From Crocinitomicaceae bacterium (lineage in GTDB: Bacteria > Bacteroidota > Bacteroidia > Flavobacteriales_D > Crocinitomicaceae), in assembly GCA_030830205.1 (NCBI GenBank), contig JAURNL010000033.1, positions 1-64,000 of the forward strand: a stretch of DNA of 64,000 bases. The letters are read 5' to 3'. Both the position numbers and the translations under genes were made by a program. Below are positions 7,284-16,583 of this stretch, piece after piece. The notes beneath the pieces were generated by a model. The model searched no databases and had not been told where the DNA came from. It saw nothing but the letters and a program-made list of their open reading frames with translations. How positions within the stretch are numbered: the stretch's first letter is position 1; each line of letters opens with the position of its first letter.

Positions 7284-10200
7284 ATGAAATACTTATTTTT
7301 TGTCTATTTTCTCTGCTCCGGCCTTGTTCTTTTTGCTCAAGATACCACTTGGGTTCAGACCTTTACTTTTGATTCTATTACCACACGACGTGCTGATTTT
7401 CAATTCCCTGCTTCCTTAGATACGGAGCGTTTTGAAAAAGTGCAGATGTACTACAAGTTGAAGTGTTCACCACTTACGGCTTGGGATCAATACAATTGTG
7501 GAGAATGGGATTACCTCACCTACACTAGAGTATTTGATCACACCGGCCAATTTGATTCTACAGCAATCAATGGGATGCAATTTTTGGCAAACTGTGCTAC
7601 TCCGTCGCAAATCAATTTAAAACCTATCCCTTATACGGAATCAGACGAATGGCTAATGCCAGTGTACACAAGAATGGAATCCGGGCTTGGCCATATTCAA
7701 ATTAATAATGGAACAACTATCTCAACCCATCCCTTTCTCAATTCCAAACAAGGGAGTAGGTATCAGTTTATTCTTACTGCTGCCGAACTCGTAGCAGCTG
7801 GAATTCAAGCGGGTCCAATCAGTTCTATGCAGCTCAATTTAGTCAATGGAGGTGAGCTGATGTGGCCATTAATTAATATGGCCCATACGCAAGAAACTAC
7901 GTTAAATGAATTCATCTCGGCACCTTTTATTGGTGTTTTCAATGCCTCTTGCGCCCCTGGCATGCCGCATGCTGCCTTAGTTCCCGGATGGAATACTTTC
8001 GTTTTTTACCAAGATTTCTTATGGAATGGAACCTCGAACATATTGGTTGAATTCCAACTCAATAACAATGATTTTCCCGCGAGTCAAAACCTTGAATTTT
8101 TGATGGAGTCAACACCAAACCCTATGTCAGTGGCGTACGGGAGTAGAAATGGAACACTCACCACCTCAGGGTCAAATTATGCTATGTCCTCTTTTGTAAA
8201 CGAAGAAATCGGGGGAGCGTTCACCGTCGAATTTTGGGCGAGGGGAGAAGGAAATATGGGTGTCAATACCAATATTATGGAAGCGCTTGATAGTGCAGGA
8301 AGACGCGTGTTCAACATTCATATGCCTTGGAGCAACGACAATATTTATTTTGACGCCGGTGACGAAACTGGATATGACCGAATCAATAAAGTGGCCACTA
8401 GTAATGACATCGGTTCATATACCTGGAACCATTGGGCTTTTGTTAAAGACCAAGCAAGCGGGCAAATGTTTATATACAAAAATGGAACACTTTGGCACAG
8501 CGGTACTAATAAGAACAAAGAGATTGGTTACATACAAAAGCTGGTCATTGGCGCTAGTGGAAATTTTACCAATTTCTGGACTGGGAAAATAGATGAACTC
8601 CGCGTTTTTAAAGCAGCACTGAGTGAAGCAACGATAGCTGCTTACTATCAGCAAAAAGTTGATAACACACACCCTGAGTGGAACAACTTAATGTTTTATC
8701 ACGATTTTGACGATGTGCGTTATGCTTATGATAAAAGTGGAAATGGTCATACGCTCATGCCATCTGAATATGGTATGGTAAACACTGATCCTAATTTTGG
8801 GGTATATGCAGGGTCAGAAATACTCAATCTAAGACCACTACTCAAACTGAGTCAAGATGTGGCACAAGGCATGACAACTACTGTCGTCAATTTACCCATT
8901 CTCAAGGAACCCGTTGTTGTTTTTGAATATGCGCCTTTAAACCGACATTTTGAGTTGACTCAAACGTATTTAGGCGCGCCAGAAGGTGTAGAGGCCGTCT
9001 ATGATTTCAACGGAAATATCATCAGTTCCAATCCAGTACAAACAACACTTTCGCTCAATAACCAGTCTTTGGTGGTTTATAACCCACCATTTGAAATCAT
9101 TCATAATGTCGAAATAGCCCGATACATTACCCCCTATGGCATACAGTTTGACCTGGGTCCTAACGGCTTTACCTGGATTTACGACGTTACGGACTACCAA
9201 CAATACCTTCATGGATTGGTAGATCTCGCGGCCCACAATACCCAAGAACTCATCGACCTTAAATTTGCGTTTATCAAAGGAACCCCTCCCCGCGATCTAG
9301 TTAAACGTGAGCCAATTTGGTCTGAATATAAATCTTACAATTTTGGACAAATGGCCGCTGATGCTGTATTGCAAGCCAAACCTGTTGTTTTGAGTGATAC
9401 TGCTGATATGTTCAAGATCAAGACCCGCATGTCGGGTCATGGACAAGTCGGTAATTATGCTTGCTGTGAATGGGTCAATAATACGCATCAAATTAAGGTG
9501 GATGGAGTCCCGCGTTTCAACTGGAGTATTTGGGATGCCATGGTTTGTGGTGATAATCCAAATATTGGACAAGGTGGTACTTGGCCATATGCTCGAGAAG
9601 GATGGTGCCCCGGAGATATGGTTAAAGAATTTGAATTTGAACTCACACCATACGTTACACCCGGTGACACTGTGGTACTAGATTATGCCATAAATGCTGT
9701 GCCAAGCTCTGATCCTGGACAAGCAGGTGGTAATTACATTGCTGCTTATGACCTTATCTCCTACAAGGCGCCAAATTTTCAAAACGACGCAGCAATTGTA
9801 GATGTTTTGAACCCTAATAATTATGAATATTATTCAAAATGGAATCCGACCTGTCAGCATCCACGAATAGTTCTCCAAAATACAGGTGAACAACCACTTA
9901 CTTCATGTCGAATTTTTTGTTGGCTTGATTACGGTTCAAACTTGGTTTTTGACTGGACTGGGAATTTAGGTTTCTTGGAGCAAACAATTGTTGAAATTCC
10001 AGTAAGCGACATGAACTGGTGGTACGAACAAGATAGCTCTTATACCTTTACCGCATGGGTTGCAGATGTAAATGGAATTATAGGTCCAGACCAATATAAT
10101 CAGAACAGCTTAAAGACGGTTAAATATGATGCGCCTGAGCGCATTGACGGCCCTTTCTTTATTTGGTTGACGACTAATAACAAGGCAAGTGAAAATAGTT

Positions 10201-10751
10201 ACCAATTGCTAGACCACGCGGGTAATATTATTTTTGAGCGCAATAATTTGCAAAACACAACCCAATATAAAGATACATTCGACCTAGCTCCTGGTTGTTA
10301 TTCGATCATTATTGAAGATACCGACCATGATGGCCTGGCTTTCTGGTATTCTGCACAAGTGGAAGGAGAAACATCTGGTCAAATGCGTTTGAGAAAAGTT
10401 GGCGGAAGCTACATTGAATTCTTCCCAGGAGATTTCGGTCATTATCATCGATATGATTTCACTGTTGGCTTTACGTTAGATGCTCCAGAACTCATCCTAG
10501 ATCCAAAAGTGGTTATTTATCCAAATCCGGGTTCAGGACCAGTTACCATTGAAATAGAGGGTGAAATCAACGGGTCGGCAGATCTGTATATTAAAGATCT
10601 CAGTGGAAGAGAATTACATCATGAAAAAATGAATGCAACAGCACAATTTGCGGAGAGTTTTGTAGACTTTAGTGCTTACCCTTGCGGAACGTATCTCATC
10701 GAAGTACAAACGGCAAATGGAAGGTATGTGCAAAAATTTATTCGTCAATAA
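7284..10751 (+). CDS. T9SS-exported peptide-N-glycosidase F-like protein with LamG domain
   Basis: 1155 residues from the ATG at 7284. The frame extends to a TTG at 7251, but the ATG starts an exact signal peptide (MKYLFFVYFLCSGLVLFAQ). An N-terminal beta-sandwich carries 'KLKCSPLTAWDQYNCGEWDY'. A LamG/concanavalin-like domain lies at about 300-465 (EFWARGEG, WNHWAFVKD, GKIDELRVFKAAL). The middle (about 560-830) resembles the jelly-roll pair of PNGase F (ITPYG, WIYDVTDY, MSGHGQ, GWCPGDMVKEFEF). A C-terminal sorting domain begins VVIYPNPGSGPV. PNGase F releases N-glycans from glycoproteins; activity here is inferred and the catalytic acids were not mapped. Cell-surface or secreted. Followed by another T9SS cargo gene after 27 nt. 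Confidence 0.78.
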   Translation: MKYLFFVYFLCSGLVLFAQDTTWVQTFTFDSITTRRADFQFPASLDTERFEKVQMYYKLKCSPLTAWDQYNCGEWDYLTYTRVFDHTGQFDSTAINGMQFLANCATPSQINLKPIPYTESDEWLMPVYTRMESGLGHIQINNGTTISTHPFLNSKQGSRYQFILTAAELVAAGIQAGPISSMQLNLVNGGELMWPLINMAHTQETTLNEFISAPFIGVFNASCAPGMPHAALVPGWNTFVFYQDFLWNGTSNILVEFQLNNNDFPASQNLEFLMESTPNPMSVAYGSRNGTLTTSGSNYAMSSFVNEEIGGAFTVEFWARGEGNMGVNTNIMEALDSAGRRVFNIHMPWSNDNIYFDAGDETGYDRINKVATSNDIGSYTWNHWAFVKDQASGQMFIYKNGTLWHSGTNKNKEIGYIQKLVIGASGNFTNFWTGKIDELRVFKAALSEATIAAYYQQKVDNTHPEWNNLMFYHDFDDVRYAYDKSGNGHTLMPSEYGMVNTDPNFGVYAGSEILNLRPLLKLSQDVAQGMTTTVVNLPILKEPVVVFEYAPLNRHFELTQTYLGAPEGVEAVYDFNGNIISSNPVQTTLSLNNQSLVVYNPPFEIIHNVEIARYITPYGIQFDLGPNGFTWIYDVTDYQQYLHGLVDLAAHNTQELIDLKFAFIKGTPPRDLVKREPIWSEYKSYNFGQMAADAVLQAKPVVLSDTADMFKIKTRMSGHGQVGNYACCEWVNNTHQIKVDGVPRFNWSIWDAMVCGDNPNIGQGGTWPYAREGWCPGDMVKEFEFELTPYVTPGDTVVLDYAINAVPSSDPGQAGGNYIAAYDLISYKAPNFQNDAAIVDVLNPNNYEYYSKWNPTCQHPRIVLQNTGEQPLTSCRIFCWLDYGSNLVFDWTGNLGFLEQTIVEIPVSDMNWWYEQDSSYTFTAWVADVNGIIGPDQYNQNSLKTVKYDAPERIDGPFFIWLTTNNKASENSYQLLDHAGNIIFERNNLQNTTQYKDTFDLAPGCYSIIIEDTDHDGLAFWYSAQVEGETSGQMRLRKVGGSYIEFFPGDFGHYHRYDFTVGFTLDAPELILDPKVVIYPNPGSGPVTIEIEGEINGSADLYIKDLSGRELHHEKMNATAQFAESFVDFSAYPCGTYLIEVQTANGRYVQKFIRQ

Positions 10752-10778
10752 ACTAAAGCTTTTGAAAGTCGCGTTATC

Positions 10779-13118
10779 ATGAAATTGGTATTATTCATTT
10801 CTTTTATTTTTTTTGGGTTTGCTGCCTCTGCCCAATTTTCAATTGATTCTTTATCACACATCGATTATCAAGCACTTCATGGTGCGAACTTAAATGATGT
10901 TTGGGGTTACACAGATGAACTCGGTAATGAATATGCCATTGTTGGAACCTCCAAGGGAACGTCTATCGTCGATATAACGAATGGGGCCCAACCACAAGAA
11001 GTTTTTTGGTTACCTGGTTCGGAATCTATTTGGCGCGATCCCTGCGTTTATGGAGATTACGCTTATGTAACCACTGAAGCAGAAGATGGTTTGCTGATCA
11101 TAGATTTAACACCGCTTCCACAATCCGTTAATTTGACTACCGCACTTTATACGGGGCCAACTTCTAATCCATGGCAGAGTGCACATACTTGTTATACCTC
11201 ACCGTCGGGCTATGCCTATATTTTTGGAGCTAATAGAGGAAACGGAGGTGTTATTATTTTGGATTTAAATAGCAATCCTATGCAACCAACTGAAATAGGG
11301 ATTTTTGATATGGCCTATGTTCACGATGGTTTTGAGCGCAATGACACATTGTATATTGGCCATATTTATGATGGTTATTTTAGCATTGTCGATGTTTCAG
11401 ATCATGCCAACCCAGTATTGCTTGCTACACATCCTACACCCAATACGTTCACACACAATATATGGCCTAGTGAGGATGGCAGTGTCGTTTATACAACTGA
11501 TGAGATTTCAGGTGCTTTTATTGCAGCTTATGATATCACCAATTTGCAACAAATTCAGGAACTGGATCGCGTTCAAAACGCACAAGGCACTTCAGTGATT
11601 CCGCATAATGTACATGTCAAAGGAGCTTATTTAGTAACGAGTTATTACAGTGATGGGATTGTAGTACACGATGCGCATGATCCTTCTAATTTAATTAAAT
11701 TAGGAAGTTTTGATACCTATCCAGGTCAGACACCAGGTTTTGATGGGTGCTGGGGAGTTTATCCATTTTATAGTTCTAACAAGGCAGTTGCAGCTGATAT
11801 AACTGAAGGCCTTTTTGTGCTTCAAATCAATTATGCACCAGCAGCAAGTTTAGTTGGTGAGGTCAAAGACTTGATCAGTGGACAGTTACTTGAGCAAGTG
11901 AACGTAGAACTCATTGGCGCCGCAATGACAGAAAAAACGAATGCACAAGGAGTTTACAAAACAGGAATGGCTACGACAGGTACATATGTCGTGAATGTGA
12001 ATAAACCGGGATATTACCCTCAAACAGTTCAGGTGTCACTCGTAGAGGGGCAATTGACTACCCAGAATTTCAATTTACTTCCAATACCACCGTTTGCACT
12101 TCAAGTCAAAGTACTCGAACAAGGAACGCAAATACCATTATCCAACGCTCAAATTAGCTTGCGTCATCCCCAAATAAATCACAATAGTCAGACAAACGGA
12201 CTTGGAGAAGAAGATTTCACACTTTTTTATCAAGATTCATATGAGCTGGTTGTCGGAAAATGGGGTTATCAAACAATTTGTTCTACACCTATAATTAACG
12301 CTGGAACTCAGACGCTCATTATTGAACTTCCAAAAGGATACTATGACGATTTTACTTTTGATTTCGGATGGTCAGTTGCAGGAGATGCGGCAACTGGCTT
12401 TTGGGAAAGAGCTAAACCAAGTCCGACCACCAACACCATGTTTGACTTTGATGCCAACTCAGATTGCGGTGATTTAGCTATGGTTACGGGTAACGCAACA
12501 ACCCCAAATCCTGATCAAAATGATGTGGACGATGGATACACTACGCTTATTTCTCCTTTATTTAATTTAGAAGGTCTCAATAATCCTCACCTTAATTATG
12601 CAAGGTCTTTTTATTGCTTTCATGGTCCCGGTGACTTCGATGACACTTTAACCGTGATGCTGAGTAATGGTTTAGATCAGGTAATTATTGAGGAGATCAT
12701 CGCGCCTCAGGGCAACCCAATGGAATGGGAATACAAGAGTTTTGCACTCAATGGTTTGCTACCCTTTACCAACACTATGCAACTTTTTGTTCGAACTGCA
12801 GATTACCCGGCAAATCCCAATATTACCGAGGCTGCTTTTGATCATTGGAGTATTACCAATGAATCCACCATAGGAACCACCTCATTAAGTGTGTCACAGA
12901 ATGATCCATTATATCCAAACCCAGGTCATGATGTCTTATTCATAAGTCCCTCTAAAACAGAGCAAGTAGTGCGATTTGTTCAATTAGATGGAAAAATTGC
13001 TCACGCCACAATGCTAGCACCTCAACAAACTGTCATCGATACACAGTTGCTCCCTGAAGGAATGTATATTGTTGAAATAGCAGCTCAACGATTTTCTTGG
13101 GTCAAAATCGGGCAATAA
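10779..13118 (+). CDS. T9SS-exported choice-of-anchor B (LVIVD-repeat) protein with carboxypeptidase-regulatory-like domains
   Basis: 779 residues with a signal peptide (MKLVLFISFIFFGFAASAQ). Residues 20-350 form an LVIVD-type beta-propeller of the choice-of-anchor B family, with repeats such as 'GTSIVDITNGAQPQEVFWL' and 'YFSIVDVSDHANPVLLATH'. Two carboxypeptidase-regulatory-like beta-sandwiches follow (about 358-435 and 440-520), then a jelly-roll-like region rich in Asp/Asn, and a T9SS type A sorting domain (LYPNPGHDVLFIS ... GMYIVEI). No enzymatic residues are recognised; members are extracellular proteins of unknown role. It probably shares the transcript of the PNGase-like gene, as the spacing is 27 nt. 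Confidence 0.85.
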   Translation: MKLVLFISFIFFGFAASAQFSIDSLSHIDYQALHGANLNDVWGYTDELGNEYAIVGTSKGTSIVDITNGAQPQEVFWLPGSESIWRDPCVYGDYAYVTTEAEDGLLIIDLTPLPQSVNLTTALYTGPTSNPWQSAHTCYTSPSGYAYIFGANRGNGGVIILDLNSNPMQPTEIGIFDMAYVHDGFERNDTLYIGHIYDGYFSIVDVSDHANPVLLATHPTPNTFTHNIWPSEDGSVVYTTDEISGAFIAAYDITNLQQIQELDRVQNAQGTSVIPHNVHVKGAYLVTSYYSDGIVVHDAHDPSNLIKLGSFDTYPGQTPGFDGCWGVYPFYSSNKAVAADITEGLFVLQINYAPAASLVGEVKDLISGQLLEQVNVELIGAAMTEKTNAQGVYKTGMATTGTYVVNVNKPGYYPQTVQVSLVEGQLTTQNFNLLPIPPFALQVKVLEQGTQIPLSNAQISLRHPQINHNSQTNGLGEEDFTLFYQDSYELVVGKWGYQTICSTPIINAGTQTLIIELPKGYYDDFTFDFGWSVAGDAATGFWERAKPSPTTNTMFDFDANSDCGDLAMVTGNATTPNPDQNDVDDGYTTLISPLFNLEGLNNPHLNYARSFYCFHGPGDFDDTLTVMLSNGLDQVIIEEIIAPQGNPMEWEYKSFALNGLLPFTNTMQLFVRTADYPANPNITEAAFDHWSITNESTIGTTSLSVSQNDPLYPNPGHDVLFISPSKTEQVVRFVQLDGKIAHATMLAPQQTVIDTQLLPEGMYIVEIAAQRFSWVKIGQ

Positions 13119-13124
13119 AAAATG

Positions 13125-13132
13125 TATCTTTG
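13125..13132 (+). promoter_or_regulatory. Putative -7 box for the glycosyltransferase operon
   Basis: TATCTTTG, a perfect TAnnTTTG, 17 nt before the ATG at 13150 and 6 nt after the preceding stop. The -33 element is poor. Confidence 0.45.
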
Positions 13133-13149
13133 ATTTTCAGATATCGATC

Positions 13150-14094
13150 ATGCAACTTTCAATCGTCATACCACTCTATAATGAAGCAGAATCACTACCA
13201 GAACTTCACGACTGGTTGGTGCGCGTACTGGACGCCCATCAATTCAGTTATGAAATCCTTTTCATAGATGATGGCAGCAAAGATGATTCTTGGCAAACCA
13301 TTCTTGGTCTCCATGAACAAAACAAGGCTGTTAAAGGCTTCAGATTTCAGCGCAATTATGGTAAATCTGCAGCGTTACAAGTGGGTTTTGAAGCGGCAAA
13401 AGGTGATGTAGTGATTACTATGGATGCCGATTTACAAGATTCTCCTGATGAAATCCCTGAGCTCTACCGTATGGTCATCCAGGAGAATGCAGATGTCGTG
13501 TCTGGCTGGAAAAAAGTTCGACATGATCCGCTTTCAAAAACAATACCGACTAAATTATATAATTGGGCTGCTCGTCGGATAACGGGCATTCATCTACACG
13601 ATTTCAACTGTGGCTTGAAAGCTTATAAAAATGAAGTAGTCAAAAGTATTGAACTCTATGGCGATATGCATCGCTATATTCCAGCACTAGCCAAATATGC
13701 TGGATTTCAAAATATTGCTGAAAAAGTAGTGGCGCATCGTGCCAGACAATATGGTGTCACTAAATTTGGACTCAATAGATTTTTGAATGGCCCGCTAGAT
13801 CTCATGACAGTAGCATTCATGGGAAAGTTTGCCAAAAAACCAATGCATTTCTTTGGGGCAATAGGTGTGTTTATGTTTCTATTAGGATTTGGACTATTTG
13901 CGTTTATGGGAATAGACAAGTTATTCATACACCCTGTTGCAGAGCGCTTAGCCACACGCACTGATTTCTATATTGCACTTGTGGCCATGATTATTGGCGT
14001 TCAATTTTTTATGGCCGGGTTCATTGCAGAATTAATAGGTCGGAATTCAAGTACACGTAATCATTACCTCATTTCGAGTCGCTTAGGTGAATGA
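13150..14094 (+). CDS. GT2-family polyprenyl-phosphate glycosyltransferase (DPM1/GtrB-like)
   Basis: 314 residues. A GT-A domain with the nucleotide-sugar Asp motif FIDDGSKDDSW (about 39-49), the metal-binding MDADLQDSPDEIPEL block (about 92-106) and an 'FNCGLKAY' acceptor-loop motif. Two C-terminal membrane helices (about 234-257 and 275-298) follow. This arrangement is typical of enzymes that move a sugar from a nucleotide donor to a polyprenyl phosphate at the cytoplasmic face. First gene of a four-gene operon; its stop overlaps the next start (ATGA). Sugar specificity cannot be read from sequence. Confidence 0.9.
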   Translation: MQLSIVIPLYNEAESLPELHDWLVRVLDAHQFSYEILFIDDGSKDDSWQTILGLHEQNKAVKGFRFQRNYGKSAALQVGFEAAKGDVVITMDADLQDSPDEIPELYRMVIQENADVVSGWKKVRHDPLSKTIPTKLYNWAARRITGIHLHDFNCGLKAYKNEVVKSIELYGDMHRYIPALAKYAGFQNIAEKVVAHRARQYGVTKFGLNRFLNGPLDLMTVAFMGKFAKKPMHFFGAIGVFMFLLGFGLFAFMGIDKLFIHPVAERLATRTDFYIALVAMIIGVQFFMAGFIAELIGRNSSTRNHYLISSRLGE

Positions 14095-14630
14095 CAAGAT
14101 TACCCCAAATAGGTCCCGGCTGGACCCTTTTCTTGGATCGCGATGGCGTGATCAATGAGCGAATTTTTGACAACTACGTACTGGATTGGAAGGACTTTCA
14201 TTTCACAAATGACCTACTTGAAAATGCTGCCCAAATTGGTGCAGCTTTTGAGCATATCATAGTCGTCACTAATCAGCAGTGCATTGCAAAAAGATTACTC
14301 ACTCAAGATGAGTTAGATGAAATTCACCGTCGAATGTGTAACGAATTGCATTTAGCAGGTTTAACGATAGATTTGGTTTTGGTTGCAACAGAGTTTAAAA
14401 ATGGGACGGCACAGCGCAGGAAACCTCAGCCTCAAATGGCTTACGAGGCAAAGCGTGCCTTTCCAAATATAGATTTTTCAAAATCTATAATGGTTGGCGA
14501 TACCAACACCGATCTACAATTTGGGAAGAGACTCGGAATGAAAACCATTTTAATTGAATCCAAGGAAATCGTTAAAGAAGTTCCTGATTTACGTCTATCT
14601 AATTTATCCGAATTAAGTAAGTTTTTATGA
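14091..14630 (+). CDS. HAD-IIIA family phosphatase (GmhB-like)
   Basis: 179 residues. HAD motif I FLDRDGVINE (nucleophile Asp and acid Asp), motif II VVTNQQ, a motif III Lys region (RRKPQPQMAYEAKR), and motif IV MVGDTNTDLQFGK. This is the layout of D-glycero-D-manno-heptose-1,7-bisphosphate 7-phosphatase (GmhB) and of histidinol-phosphate phosphatases. A Cys/His zinc loop typical of GmhB is not evident between motifs II and III, so the substrate may differ. ATGA overlaps at both ends place it in a surface-glycan operon. Confidence 0.8.
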   Translation: MTRLPQIGPGWTLFLDRDGVINERIFDNYVLDWKDFHFTNDLLENAAQIGAAFEHIIVVTNQQCIAKRLLTQDELDEIHRRMCNELHLAGLTIDLVLVATEFKNGTAQRRKPQPQMAYEAKRAFPNIDFSKSIMVGDTNTDLQFGKRLGMKTILIESKEIVKEVPDLRLSNLSELSKFL

Positions 14631-15388
14631 GTAAACTAATTTTTGTTTTCCTGTTCCTTTATAATTGCTTTTCATGGGTAGGTGCTCAGATCAATCAAAC
14701 GGATGCTCAAGGTCGAAAACAAGGGCTTTGGCAAAAAAATTATCCAGGGACCGCAGTATTGCAGTATAAAGGGTCTTTTCTTAATGATCAACCTGTAGGG
14801 ACTTTTATTTACCACTTCGAAACTGGTCAAAAGAAAGCTGAATTAGTACATGGCCAGCCAGGTGGATGCACTGCAGTATTGTTATTCTATGAAAATGGAC
14901 AATTATTAGCAGACGGTTTTTATAAAGGTGAAAAAAAAGATTCCCTATGGTATAACTACACCTTGAGTGGTGAGCTCGTGAGTGCTGAAAATTATAAGCT
15001 GGGAGAGCTCTATGGAAAAAGCGTCTATTATTATCCAGAAGGACAAATTATGGAACACAAGCTTCAAATTCGTAAGGTGGTCCATTATTCGAATGGTAAA
15101 TTAGACGGTGCTTTTCAAGAAAACTTTTACAATGGAAAACTTAAGCTCAAGGGTACTTACCAAAATGGTGTGCGCATAGGACTTTGGACCGAATATTTCA
15201 ATTCTGGTGAGGTGCAGACTCGAGTTCATTATATGAACGATTTGCCTCATGGCTGGACTCTAGTCTATGATAAAATGGGAAATGTCAAAAAACGCATTAT
15301 GTACCGAGACGGTTATGCACTCACTCAGAAGGAGACTAAAGAATTTTTAGAGCGTTGTAAAGCTAGAAACTTGGATCCAAATCAATGA
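14627..15388 (+). CDS. Exported MORN/YwqK-type repeat protein
   Basis: 253 residues with a signal peptide (about 1-21). At least six short repeats of the type 'Gxxx-G-x-W-x-x-Y-x-x-G-x-x-x' follow, such as GRKQGLWQKNYPGTAVLQYK, GSFLNDQPVGTFIYHFETG and GVRIGLWTEYFNSGE. These are the MORN_2/YwqK-like repeats. In Bacteroidota such proteins are abundant, exported and functionally undefined; the 'antitoxin' name used in databases is not supported by anything here. Overlaps of 4 nt with both neighbours show cotranslation with two glycosyltransferases and a phosphatase. Confidence 0.82.
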   Translation: MSKLIFVFLFLYNCFSWVGAQINQTDAQGRKQGLWQKNYPGTAVLQYKGSFLNDQPVGTFIYHFETGQKKAELVHGQPGGCTAVLLFYENGQLLADGFYKGEKKDSLWYNYTLSGELVSAENYKLGELYGKSVYYYPEGQIMEHKLQIRKVVHYSNGKLDGAFQENFYNGKLKLKGTYQNGVRIGLWTEYFNSGEVQTRVHYMNDLPHGWTLVYDKMGNVKKRIMYRDGYALTQKETKEFLERCKARNLDPNQ

Positions 15389-16512
15389 ATTCAACACGGC
15401 ATAAATGGGTATTCTTCTCCGCGTTTCCTCCTTTTCGCGGTGGTATTGCAAAATTCAGTGTGCGAACACTTGAAGCGCTCCGTCATCAAATGAATGTTGA
15501 CGCTTTTACCTTTATCAAACAATATCCAGATTTCTTGTTTCCCGGAACATCCCAATTTGAATCTTCACCTCAAACTGTCTCCACAAGAAGAATTGTATCT
15601 ACTTTTAACCCGTTCTCCTATTTAAGGTCTGCACTTATTTTCAGACGCGAAAAGCCAACAGTTTTTGTAACAAGCTATTGGATGACATTCATGGCTCCTA
15701 TGATGGTGTTTTGGACTTATTTTCTTCCGAAAAAGACTAAAAAAATTGCCATTATTCACAACTTGATTCCGCACGAAAAGCGCTTTTTTGATTTATTTTT
15801 TAATCGCATCTTCTTAAATGCATACGATGGATTTGTGGTGCTATCAGCATCGGTCCACACAGATGTTTTGGCTCTTAAGCCAAATGCTCAGATTAAATTA
15901 ATTGCGCACCCTCCGTACGAAGGCGAGGTCGGAAAAATGACCAAACATGAAGCACAACTTTCTTTGGGTTTGGATACCACTAAAAAGACCTTGCTGTTCT
16001 TTGGACTTATTCGGCCTTACAAAGGGCTTTTGGAATTGATACATGCATTTGCTCATCTAGACGATACATACCAATTGTTGATAGCAGGTGAAGTTTATGG
16101 TGATGACCAGATGTATCAAGATGCTTTGCAGCAACTACCTCATGCAAATTGGTTCTTTCATAATCGATATCTAGCCGATTCGGAGGTGGATATCTATTTT
16201 GCTGCAGCCGATGTAGTAGTCTTGCCCTACACGAATGCAACTCAATCAGGTATTCGTGCCATGGCCTTTGCTCAAAGACGTACTGTTTTGTGCACAAATG
16301 TCGGAGGATTAGCCGAAGGTTTGGAGGACAATGGACATGGATTTGTCTTGCAATCACTATCTCCTGTTTCCTTTGCTAATCAAGTACAAAGTCTTTTTAA
16401 TCAAGGAGATATAGAAAAGTGTAATGCGCATTTAGCCGCATTAGAAATGGATCTTGAAGAAGCTTGGAATTCTTTTGCTCAAGGGTTAATTGCATTGGCT
16501 GAAGAAGCCTAG
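15385..16512 (+). CDS. GT4-family glycosyltransferase
   Basis: 375 residues, a GT-B fold. The N-terminal Rossmann domain begins 'WVFFSAFPPFRGGIAKFSVR', the acceptor-side Gly-rich loop. The C-terminal domain has 'LLFFGLIRPYKGLLELIHAF' and the nucleotide-diphosphate-binding 'ATQSGIRAMAFAQRRTVLCT' region; the usual E-x7-E pair is altered (no Glu before SGIRAM). It is the last gene of the 13150 operon and its start overlaps the MORN gene stop (ATGA). It probably adds a sugar to a cell-envelope glycan; donor and acceptor are unknown. Confidence 0.88.
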   Translation: MNSTRHKWVFFSAFPPFRGGIAKFSVRTLEALRHQMNVDAFTFIKQYPDFLFPGTSQFESSPQTVSTRRIVSTFNPFSYLRSALIFRREKPTVFVTSYWMTFMAPMMVFWTYFLPKKTKKIAIIHNLIPHEKRFFDLFFNRIFLNAYDGFVVLSASVHTDVLALKPNAQIKLIAHPPYEGEVGKMTKHEAQLSLGLDTTKKTLLFFGLIRPYKGLLELIHAFAHLDDTYQLLIAGEVYGDDQMYQDALQQLPHANWFFHNRYLADSEVDIYFAAADVVVLPYTNATQSGIRAMAFAQRRTVLCTNVGGLAEGLEDNGHGFVLQSLSPVSFANQVQSLFNQGDIEKCNAHLAALEMDLEEAWNSFAQGLIALAEEA

Positions 16513-16520
16513 TTTTTTTA

Positions 16521-16552
16521 TTTGAATTTAAGGATCCAAAATCCTATATTTG
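16521..16552 (+). promoter_or_regulatory. Bacteroidota-type promoter for secDF
   Basis: TTTG (16521-16524), exactly 20 nt, then TATATTTG (16545-16552) followed by CA. This is a full -33/-7 match, 31 nt before the ATG at 16584. The best promoter in the window together with that of rpsO. Confidence 0.75.
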
Positions 16553-16583
16553 CAACCTTAATTCAAATTCAAATATTCAAGAA

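Noticed and set aside
14827-15300. MORN-type repeats considered as a tandem DNA repeat
   Set aside because: Units are similar at protein level only; no DNA-level tandem array.
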